Of a stretch of DNA of 64,000 nt, positions 24,181-32,626 are shown piece by piece. The translations under genes and the position numbers were made by a program. The stretch covers positions 333,385-397,384 of the forward strand of contig NZ_JAIQYY010000004.1 in the NCBI RefSeq assembly GCF_020181035.1, read 5' to 3'. Source of the stretch: Streptomyces sp. CoH27 (lineage in GTDB: Bacteria; Actinomycetota; Actinomycetes; Streptomycetales; Streptomycetaceae). The notes under the pieces were generated by a model. The model had not been told where the DNA came from. It saw nothing but the letters and a program-made list of their open reading frames with translations, and searched no databases. Numbering within the stretch: position 1 is the first letter of the stretch; each line of letters starts with the position of its first letter.

Positions 24181-25197
24181 GCCGAACTCCTCCTGGGCGC
24201 GGGCCACCATCTCCCGCGCGTGCTTGAGCCCGCCGCGCTCCAGCATCCGGGCCAGATCGGCGAGTTCGGCCGCCGTCTCGGCGCGGTCCCGGCCGAGCTG
24301 AGCCAGCGACTTGGCCAGCCCCAGCCGGGCCAGCGCCGTGCCGCGCGGTTCGCCCATCGCGCGGAACTCCTCCAGCGCCAGCTCGTACAGCTTTCGCGCC
24401 TCGGCGTAACGCCCGGCGCGGTAGAGGACGTTGCCGCGCATCTTGTGGTTGTAGGCGAGCGCGCTGGACAGATTCATCGCGCGGCAGCCGGCCTCAGCCC
24501 GGGAGAGCAGCTCCAGGGCACCCTCGGTGTCCTTGTCGCGGACCGAGAGGATGTCGGCGAGCCCGCGCAGCGCCCAGGCGTGCCCCCGCCGGTCCTCGGC
24601 CCGCTCGGCTATCCGGGCCGCCTCCTCGAACTGTGCGTACGCCCGGTCGAAGTCCCCGGTGTTGCGGTGCATCTGTGCGATGCCCTCCAGCGCCCATACC
24701 GTGTGCCGGGCCTCCCCGCGCCGGCGGGCCTCGGCCAGCAGCTGCTCGTGCAGCCGGCCCACCGCCGCGTAGTCGCCCTGGATGCGGCCGGTCTCCGCCA
24801 GTCCCGCCAGCGAATAGCCGCGCACCACCACGTCCCCGCCGCGCTCACCGAGGTCGGCGGCGAGCCCGAGCAGCCGCCAGGCGAGCGGAAACGCGCCGCG
24901 CTGCCGGGCGAGGGTGCCGCCGCTCCACAGCGCCCACGCCATCGCGCCGGTGTCGCCTGCCTGGCGGGCGGCGCGGTAACTCGCCTTCCAGGCCCGGTCC
25001 GCGTCCTCGATCCGGCCGAGCCGACGCTGGGCCTCGGCGACGGCGAGCCCACAGCGGGCGGCCTCGCCGAGGCGCCCGGCCCGCTCGGCCTCACGCAGCC
25101 GCTCGGTGGCCTCGGCCAGCACGTCGACCAGCGAGGAGTTCACGGAGAGGGAGGTCAGGGCGCCCTGGTACTCCGGGGCGAAAGCCTTGCCGTACAT
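24157..25197 (-). CDS. Tetratricopeptide repeat protein
   Basis: 346 aa made almost entirely of TPR-type helix pairs: repeated patterns such as GRLGEAARCGLAVAEAQRRLGR, GDYAAVGRLHEQLLAEARRRG, GDFDRAYAQFEEAARIAERA and GRYAEARKLYELALEEFRAMG. No HTH, signal peptide or enzyme domain is seen, so it is probably a protein-protein or peptide-binding scaffold. Start ATG 25197 is chosen because AAAGG precedes it; in-frame codons back to 25233 run through the operators. Two palindromic operators lie 12-54 bp upstream. It overlaps the mini-ORF and so heads a coupled operon ending in the polyprenyl synthase. Confidence 0.85.
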   Translation of the reverse strand: MYGKAFAPEYQGALTSLSVNSSLVDVLAEATERLREAERAGRLGEAARCGLAVAEAQRRLGRIEDADRAWKASYRAARQAGDTGAMAWALWSGGTLARQRGAFPLAWRLLGLAADLGERGGDVVVRGYSLAGLAETGRIQGDYAAVGRLHEQLLAEARRRGEARHTVWALEGIAQMHRNTGDFDRAYAQFEEAARIAERAEDRRGHAWALRGLADILSVRDKDTEGALELLSRAEAGCRAMNLSSALAYNHKMRGNVLYRAGRYAEARKLYELALEEFRAMGEPRGTALARLGLAKSLAQLGRDRAETAAELADLARMLERGGLKHAREMVARAQEEFGLGMEDER

Positions 25198-25208
25198 ACG
25201 CACCTTTC

Positions 25209-25225
25209 TATACACGACATGTATA
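25209..25225. promoter_or_regulatory. Operator 1: TATACA-N5-TGTATA palindrome
   Basis: TATACA CGACA TGTATA, perfect 6-bp arms (7 bp counting the flanking C/G), ends 12 bp before the TPR gene start codon. In a genome this GC-rich such an AT motif is unlikely by chance, and a second copy lies 26 bp away centre to centre. Confidence 0.85.
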
Positions 25226-25234
25226 GATGCCATG

Positions 25235-25251
25235 TATACATCCCGTGTATA
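25235..25251. promoter_or_regulatory. Operator 2: TATACA-N5-TGTATA palindrome
   Basis: TATACA TCCCG TGTATA, with the same arms and spacer length as operator 1. It also contains an overlapping 10-bp palindrome ATGTATACAT (25232-25241). The rest of 25252-25374, up to the AIM24 stop, has no other feature. The cognate regulator is not in view; the TPR protein has no DNA-binding domain. Confidence 0.85.
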
Positions 25252-25374
25252 GGGGGTCGAAAAGATGCCCCGGCCCGGGAGCCGGGGCGCATCGCTCTGT
25301 TGCCGGTCAAGACGCGCGTACGGCGACGGAGGTTGCCCGTGCGACGCGGATCACGTGCTGAGGGGCGCGCCGCC

Positions 25375-26052
25375 TCAGTGCTGCTGGGCCTTCTGCGGGG
25401 TCGCCTCGCTCGGTCGCACCACGACGAAGCCCTCGCCCTGGAGCATCAGCTGTACGGCCTCGCCCGAACCGCCGCGCAGCATCGACCCGATGGACTGGGA
25501 GCGGTGCAGCGAGGTCTGCAGCTGCGCGGTCCAGCCGACCACCGCGTCCGTGTCGACGTACACCGGGGCCTGCGCGGAGACCGGGATGACCAGCGGATTG
25601 CCCTCGCAGACCAGACCGAGCCGGCCCTGCCCGCTGAACACGCTGTTGAACAGCCCGCCGCCGGCGATGCCCGACCCCTTCACCGTCTTGATCTCATACG
25701 ACAACGAGGGGTCGAAGCACAGCACGTTGCGCCCGTTGACGGTGAACCGGTCACCCGCTTCGACCTCGACGATGAAGCAGTTCTGCGCCTCGTGCGCGAA
25801 CCAGGCCTCGCCCTGCCCGCGCACCGCCATGAGGGGCAGCCCCTCACCGGTGACCGCACGCTTCAGCATGCCGCCGACGCCCTGGCCCTTGCGCTCGAAC
25901 TTCAGGTCGCCCCGGTAGGCGACCATCGAGCCCTGGCGAGCGTACATCTCGCCGCTCACCGCGTAGCGGAGGCACTTGGCGTTCTCGACGGACATGCCCG
26001 GCGCCATGGCCGGCTGCACCACGTGCGCACTGGAAAAGAGATCACCCTTCAT
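25375..26052 (-). CDS. AIM24 family protein (TIGR00266-like)
   Basis: 225 aa of beta-helical AIM24 fold: DLFSSAHVVQPAMAPGMSVENAK, GEMYARQGSMVAYRGDLKFERKG, GEAWFAHEAQNCFIVEVEAGD, NGRNVLCFDPSLSYEIKTVKG, and GSGEAVQLMLQGEGFVVV. In yeast AIM24 supports mitochondrial inner-membrane organisation; bacterial members have no settled function, and one Streptomyces lineage subset sits near stress genes. ATG 26052 gives the family-typical MKGDLFSS start; ATG 26061 is also open. It is downstream of the TerD-CAP gene on the same strand (56 bp). Confidence 0.9.
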   Translation of the reverse strand: MKGDLFSSAHVVQPAMAPGMSVENAKCLRYAVSGEMYARQGSMVAYRGDLKFERKGQGVGGMLKRAVTGEGLPLMAVRGQGEAWFAHEAQNCFIVEVEAGDRFTVNGRNVLCFDPSLSYEIKTVKGSGIAGGGLFNSVFSGQGRLGLVCEGNPLVIPVSAQAPVYVDTDAVVGWTAQLQTSLHRSQSIGSMLRGGSGEAVQLMLQGEGFVVVRPSEATPQKAQQH

Positions 26053-26108
26053 GCCGGGCATGGTGTCCCGGAAGCAGTCGTTCCGCCAAGATCACGCAAA
26101 GTGGCCGG

Positions 26109-27389
26109 TCAGCCACCGAACAGCTGGCACCAGTAGGTGCCCGCCCGGCCGCCGCCCGCGAAGCCGACGCCGATATGGCCGAACTCCCGCTTGAGGATGT
26201 TGGCCCGGTGCCCGGGGCTGTTCATCCAGCCCGCCACGACCTCGGCGGCACTGCGCTGGCCGCAGGCGATGTTCTCGCCGATCGTCCGCAGCCGGGAACC
26301 CGCCGCGGCGGCCCGGTCCCACGGCTGGGCGCCGCCGGGGGAGACATGGTCGTAGAAGTCCCGGGCCACCATGTCCGCACAGTGCGCCTGCGCGGCGGCC
26401 GTGAGCTGTGGATCTGCTGCCAGCGGGGCCAGCCCGGCCCGCCGGCGCTCGGTGTTGGTGAGCGCGAGGACCTCGGCGGCCGCGCGGTCCAGCGCCTCCG
26501 GGGTCAGCGGAGCGGCCCACAAGGCGGTCCAGTACCGGTCCCCGGCGTCGGCGTGGGCGAGGGCGGCATGCCGGAACCCGGGATCGAGCAGGATCCGCCG
26601 GGACCGCTCCGATCCCAGGCAGTACTCCACGAACTCGGCCGGAGTGCGCGGCCCCGAGACCAGATGCTCCCCGACCCTGATGTACGCGTACCCGGCCCCG
26701 GTGATCCGCTGATGCACCGACACCCCGTCCCGCCCCTCGGCCCCCAGCCGCCCGGCGTCCGCCATGGCCCGCGCATGCGACCGCGCGGCTGACACGAGAC
26801 GCGGTTCGAGCGCGATGCGCACCGAACCGGCTTGCGTACGTGCGGAGTTGACCAGCCGAAGGAAGTCGGCATCGGCGGGGGAGCTGTCCTCGGTGGTGGA
26901 GCCGTCCTCGCCGACCTCCACCCCGAAGTCCCGGGCGAGCCCGGCCAGCCCGTCGGCGTACCCCTGCCCGATCGCCCGCAGCTTCCACCCGGTGCCGGGC
27001 CGCAGATACAGCTCGGCGAGCAGCAGCACGGTCTCCGAACCGGGCCGCGGCGGCACGAACCGGGCCACCGTACGACCGGAGGCGTCCGTGATCTCAAGCC
27101 GGGGAGCGGGCAACCGTCCGAGCGGCGTCCCCGGCTCGGCGGCACTCACGACGACGGTGACCCGGCACGCCCCGGCCCGCAGCCGCCCCGGCTCGACGGC
27201 CAGGGCGTCACCGAGCAGCCGGACACCGGGCGCCTGTGGCTGGTTGTAGAACACGAAGTCGCCATCGGAGCCGACCTTGCCGTCCACCCCGGTGACGAGA
27301 GCGGACACATCGAAGTCGCCGGCCACCCGAAGCCGCAGCACGCCACCGGGCAGCGGCACATTGCCCCCGGCGACAAGCTCACTGGTCAC
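26109..27389 (-). CDS. TerD-domain protein fused to two CAP/SCP domains
   Basis: 426 aa. Residues 1-~160 are a TerD domain (GDFDVSALVTGVDGKVGSDGDFVFYNQP; WKLRAIGQGYADGLAGLARDFGVEV), a calcium-binding fold of tellurite/stress proteins. Residues ~172-295 form a degenerate CAP domain (HARAMADAGRL, VGEHLVSG, replacing GENI). Residues ~303-426 are a full CAP domain with HCADMVARDFYDH, GENIACG, WMNSPGHRANIL and GVGFA. CAP proteins are usually secreted, yet there is no signal peptide, in line with cytoplasmic TerD proteins. Function unknown. It shares a strand with AIM24, another stress-associated family. Confidence 0.88.
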   Translation of the reverse strand: MTSELVAGGNVPLPGGVLRLRVAGDFDVSALVTGVDGKVGSDGDFVFYNQPQAPGVRLLGDALAVEPGRLRAGACRVTVVVSAAEPGTPLGRLPAPRLEITDASGRTVARFVPPRPGSETVLLLAELYLRPGTGWKLRAIGQGYADGLAGLARDFGVEVGEDGSTTEDSSPADADFLRLVNSARTQAGSVRIALEPRLVSAARSHARAMADAGRLGAEGRDGVSVHQRITGAGYAYIRVGEHLVSGPRTPAEFVEYCLGSERSRRILLDPGFRHAALAHADAGDRYWTALWAAPLTPEALDRAAAEVLALTNTERRRAGLAPLAADPQLTAAAQAHCADMVARDFYDHVSPGGAQPWDRAAAAGSRLRTIGENIACGQRSAAEVVAGWMNSPGHRANILKREFGHIGVGFAGGGRAGTYWCQLFGG

Positions 27390-27403
27390 ATCGGGGTCAA
27401 CGC

Positions 27404-28914
<1,511 letters not shown>

Positions 28915-30702
28915 GTGCGTAGACCGCACATACGCAGCGTCGCCGTTGCCATCGCGGTGACGACCGCTGCCACGGGCCTGGCCGGTACGGCTTTCGCGGG
29001 CTCCGGCACGGGGGTGGAGCGGCCTGTCGCGTCCGCCGGCACGAACGCCTCGGCGGTGGTGAGGGCGGCGCAGACCGCGGCCTTCGCGCACGCCTCGGCG
29101 ACCGGCGTCTCGCAGGGCGACGAACTGCACGCCCAGGACGTGATGATCGACCCCGAGGGAGCCCGGCACGTCCGCTTCATCCGGAGCCACAACGGCATGC
29201 CCGTGCTCGGCGGCGACCTCGTCGTCCACCTCGACCGCGCGCTGGCCTACACGGGCGTGACTCGCGCGGCCGACCACGCCGTAGCGCCGGCCACCTCCCG
29301 GGCCAGGCTGACTGCGGACCAGGCCGCGGCCAAGGCCGCTCAGGCCGCCAAGGGTGAGGCGGGCAGCGCCCAGCTCGTGGTCGACGCGCGCGACGGCGCC
29401 GCCGCCCTCGCCTACCAGGTGACGGTGACCGACCAGCAGGGCACCAGCACCGTCGTCGTCGACGCCGTCACCGGCAAGGTGCGCAGCAACACGCCCGACA
29501 GCGACGAGTTCCTGTCGCCGAAACTGCTCGCCGACCTGCGGGGGCGAGGCGAGACGCTCGACCCGGCCACCGGCACCGCCTCCGGCGCGCCCGAGGCCGG
29601 CCTGCTCGGCTCCGGCGTCTCCGGTGCCACCACGTACCCCTCGCCCGCGAAGGGCACCGGCAAGACCCTCTTCGTGGGCAGCGTCGGCCTGACCACCACG
29701 GCCACCTCCAAGGGCCACTACCGGCTCAAGGACCCGAGCCGGTACGGCACCGAGACACGTGACGCCAAGGGCACGTACACCGAGAAGTTCAGCGCGGGCA
29801 CGGCGTTCACCAGCACGACCGACGTGTGGGGCAACGGCACCACGAGCAACCGGGCCAGCGCCGCCGCGGACGCCCAGTACGGCATCACCAAGACCCTGGA
29901 CTTCTACAAGGCCGCCTTCGGCCGCAAGGGCATCGCGAACAACAGCAAGGCCGCCCAGGGCATGGTCCACTGGGGCAGCAAGGTCGCCAACGCCTTCTGG
30001 GACCCGACCTGCACCTGCATGCTGTACGGCGACGGCGACGGCAAGACCTTCAAGAAGCCGCTCGTCGTCCTCGACGTCACCGGCCACGAGCTGACCCACG
30101 GCGTGGTCGACGCGACCGCGAAGCTGGAGCCGACCTTCGTCGACGCCAAGGGCAACCAATACGGCGAACCCGGTGCGCTGAACGAGTCCCTCGCGGACAT
30201 CTTCGGCTCGAACGTCGAGTTCTACGCCAACAACCCCAAGGACACGCCGGACTACCTGATCGGCGAGAAGCTGGGCCTCGCGCAGAAGTTCCTGCGCCGC
30301 CTCGACCACCCGTCGCTCGACAAGCTTGAGCACACCATCGACTACTGGTCGCCGGACGCCTACTACACCGAGGTGCACGCGGGCTCCGGTGTCTCCTCGC
30401 ACGCCTACTACCTTCTCGCCGAGGGCAGCGGCAAGAAGACGATCAACGGCGTCGCCTACGACTCGCCGACCTACGACCACGCCACGGTCAAGGGCATCGG
30501 CCGCGCCAAGGCCACCGCCATCTTCTACCGTGCGCTCACCCGCTACATGGTCTCCACGACCGACTTCCACCAGGCGCGCTTCGCGACCCTGCAGGCGGCC
30601 AAGGACCTGTACGGCGCGAACAGCACCGAGTACAAGACGGTGGACAGCGCGTGGGCCGCGGTCAACGTCACTGTCGCCAACACGCCGGCCGCCCGGCACT
30701 GA
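28915..30702 (+). CDS. Secreted M4 family neutral metalloprotease (thermolysin-like)
   Basis: 595-aa preproenzyme. Signal peptide (VAVAIAVTTAATGLAGTAFA), FTP and PepSY propeptide segments (to about 180), then the catalytic domain. Zinc site H391-E-L-T-H395 with the third ligand in GALNESLADIFG; the transition-state His lies in TEVHAGSGVSSHAYYLLA. Together these define a thermolysin-type endopeptidase acting outside the cell. GTG 28915 (MRRPHIRS) gives a complete signal peptide. Length is typical of Streptomyces neutral proteases with a C-terminal M4_C domain. Confidence 0.95.
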   Translation: MRRPHIRSVAVAIAVTTAATGLAGTAFAGSGTGVERPVASAGTNASAVVRAAQTAAFAHASATGVSQGDELHAQDVMIDPEGARHVRFIRSHNGMPVLGGDLVVHLDRALAYTGVTRAADHAVAPATSRARLTADQAAAKAAQAAKGEAGSAQLVVDARDGAAALAYQVTVTDQQGTSTVVVDAVTGKVRSNTPDSDEFLSPKLLADLRGRGETLDPATGTASGAPEAGLLGSGVSGATTYPSPAKGTGKTLFVGSVGLTTTATSKGHYRLKDPSRYGTETRDAKGTYTEKFSAGTAFTSTTDVWGNGTTSNRASAAADAQYGITKTLDFYKAAFGRKGIANNSKAAQGMVHWGSKVANAFWDPTCTCMLYGDGDGKTFKKPLVVLDVTGHELTHGVVDATAKLEPTFVDAKGNQYGEPGALNESLADIFGSNVEFYANNPKDTPDYLIGEKLGLAQKFLRRLDHPSLDKLEHTIDYWSPDAYYTEVHAGSGVSSHAYYLLAEGSGKKTINGVAYDSPTYDHATVKGIGRAKATAIFYRALTRYMVSTTDFHQARFATLQAAKDLYGANSTEYKTVDSAWAAVNVTVANTPAARH

Positions 30703-30738
30703 CGTCACCGTCGTACGGACCGCTGTACCGGATCGTGT

Positions 30739-31122
30739 CCATGGTCCGGGGACGCGGGGCGGCCCGCGGCCGGAGGCCGCTGATGAACAGGGCCTCACGC
30801 TCTGGGGCCACCGGTGCGGCCTGGACGGTCCGATGCCCGCACCCATCGCTCTGGTGGGTGCGGGGCGGTGCCGTCCGTCGCCGGATCGGGTGTCCCAGGG
30901 CGCGCCTGCCGATCGCCACGGCGGCAGCGTCGTGGCGAGTGGGCTTGCTGTTCGTGGTGGTGAGGGGCTTCTGCCCGTGCTGGGCGCCCCACTTGCTGGT
31001 GTAGGCCGGGTCGACGGCGATGACGGGGATGCCACGTTCGGCCGCCATGCTGACCAGCCGGGCCCGCAGCCTGGACACCGGCATGCCGGAGATGAGGCGG
31101 CGGAACCTCTTGCGGCGGCCGT
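30739..31122 (-). pseudogene. C-terminal fragment of a TnpB/IS605 OrfB-like transposase
   Basis: Minus-strand frame encoding GRRKRFRRLISGMPVSRLRARLVSMAAERGI..AVDPAYTSKWGAQH, then PLTTTNSKPTRHDAAAVAIGRRALGHPIRRR. The DPAYTSKWGAQHW-K segment and RHDAAxxAIGRRALGHPIRRRTAPP tail are characteristic of actinomycete TnpB-like transposases. Only the C-terminal third remains; its 5' side ends where a GH95 fragment on the other strand begins (~31116-31122). No terminal repeats or intact element seen. Confidence 0.75.
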
Positions 31123-31393
31123 GCTGTACTCCCGCCCGGGGCACCTCGCACTGCTGCCGGCCCTGCCGGCCCTGCCGGCCCTGCCGGACGCCTGGGCGGC
31201 GGCCGGCCCGGTGACCGGGGCCGGGGCCCGCGGCGGGTCCGTCGTCGACCTCCACTGGCGCAACGGGACACCCACCGAGGTGCGCATCCGCAGCATCGGC
31301 GGGACCATGACCTCCGTGGGAAACGCAGGGCAGTCCCGGACCGTCCGCATACGCCCCGGCGAGTCCGTCACGCTCCGGGACTTCGCCCGGTGA
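31116..31393 (+). pseudogene. C-terminal fragment of a GH95 alpha-L-fucosidase
   Basis: The frame ending at TGA 31393 encodes AAAVLYSRPGHLALLPALPALPALPDAWAAAG, then GARGGSVVDLHWRNGTPTEVRIRS and a closing beta strand. LLPALP-AW---G-V-G--ARGG-EVD--W--G is the hallmark end of GH95 fucosidases (about 780 aa); only ~90 residues remain, truncated at the transposase relic. Its stop overlaps the GTG of the SGNH hydrolase gene (GTGA), suggesting the two were once an operon. Confidence 0.75.
31154..31188 (+). repeat. 9-bp tandem repeat CTGCCGGCC (three full copies plus partial)
   Basis: Copies at 31154, 31163 and 31172, then CTGCCGGA. It encodes LPALPALPALPD where the GH95 family normally has a single LPALP, so the repeat expanded within the relic. 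Confidence 0.9.
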
Positions 31394-32610
31394 GCGGCCC
31401 GATCGGACGCGGCTGCCGCGCCGTCGCCGCCCTGCTGACCGCCTCCGTCTGCCAGTCCGCACCCGCCCAAGCGGCCGAACCCCTGCCCGCCACCGCCACC
31501 CGCGCCTCCGGGGTCGTCACCTGGGCGGCGAGCGCGGACCGGGTCGGCGCGGGTACGGCGGACGCGGACTACCGGCTGATCGTGCACACCAGTGTCGGCG
31601 GCAGCGGCCTGCGCGTCCGTGTCACCAACGCCTTCGGCGACCGCCCGCTGACCCTGGACAGCGTCTGGGCCGGCCTGCGCGACCACGGCGCCGCCCTGCG
31701 TCCCGGCAGCAACCGGCGGCTGACCTTCGGCGGCTCCCGCACGGTCACCGTGCCCGCGGGCGCCCTGGCCTGGAGCGATCCGCTGCCCGGCAGCGTCCCC
31801 GCCGGCACCGACCTCGCCGTCAGCCTGCACACCCCGGACGCGGCCGGCCCGGCCGGCGGCCACGGGACGGCGATGCAGACGTCGTACACCGGCCAGGGCG
31901 ATCACACCGCCGAGGAGAGCGACACCGACTGGACGCGGACGACCGGCTCCTGGTGGTATCTCGACGCCGTGTCCGTACGGCCGTCCCGTGCGGCCACCCG
32001 GGCCGTGGCCGCGCTCGGAGACTCGATCACCGACGGCTGGCAGTCCACCGGCGACCGGAACCGCCGCTGGCCCGACTACCTCGCGCGCCGCCTGATCACC
32101 GCCCGGACCCGCATCAAGGGCGTCGCCGACGAAGGGATCTCGGGCAACAAGGTCCTCGCGGACGGCGCCGGGCAGAGCGCCCTGCACCGGCTGGACCGGG
32201 ACGTGCTGTCCCTGCCCGGCGTGCGCACCGTCTTCCTCTTCGAGGGCGTGAACGACATCAAGGCGCACACCGGCGTCACCGCGGCCGATCTGATCGCCGG
32301 GTACCGGGAGATCGCACGCCGGGCCCACGCGGCCGGAAAATGCGTCGTCGCCGCCACGGTCGGCCCGTTCAAGGGCTGGCCCGAATGGGACCCGGCCGCC
32401 GAGACCGTACGCCAGGAGGTCAACCGGTACCTGCGCACCAGCCATGACGTCGACGCCGTGACCGACTTCGACCGCGCCCTGCGCAGCCCCTACGACCCCG
32501 AGCGGATCCTGCCCTTCTTCGACGGCGGCGACCATCTGCACCCCGACGACAAGGGAATGCGGGCCCTGGCCGACGCCGTCGACCTCGGCCGCCTGGACTG
32601 CGCCCGCTGA
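31390..32610 (+). CDS. Secreted SGNH/GDSL hydrolase
   Basis: 406 aa. Sec signal peptide (VAALLTASVCQSAPAQA), an N-terminal beta domain (~30-205), and a C-terminal SGNH esterase domain: block I ALGDSITDGW with S212, block II/III GISGNK and FEGVNDI, and block V D381-H-L-H384. This two-domain layout is found in Streptomyces carbohydrate esterases and lipases. It starts at a GTG overlapping the fucosidase relic stop, so expression may now depend on whatever promoter lies in or before the relic. Confidence 0.88.
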   Translation: MSGPIGRGCRAVAALLTASVCQSAPAQAAEPLPATATRASGVVTWAASADRVGAGTADADYRLIVHTSVGGSGLRVRVTNAFGDRPLTLDSVWAGLRDHGAALRPGSNRRLTFGGSRTVTVPAGALAWSDPLPGSVPAGTDLAVSLHTPDAAGPAGGHGTAMQTSYTGQGDHTAEESDTDWTRTTGSWWYLDAVSVRPSRAATRAVAALGDSITDGWQSTGDRNRRWPDYLARRLITARTRIKGVADEGISGNKVLADGAGQSALHRLDRDVLSLPGVRTVFLFEGVNDIKAHTGVTAADLIAGYREIARRAHAAGKCVVAATVGPFKGWPEWDPAAETVRQEVNRYLRTSHDVDAVTDFDRALRSPYDPERILPFFDGGDHLHPDDKGMRALADAVDLGRLDCAR

Positions 32611-32626
32611 CCGAGGGCCGGCCCGG

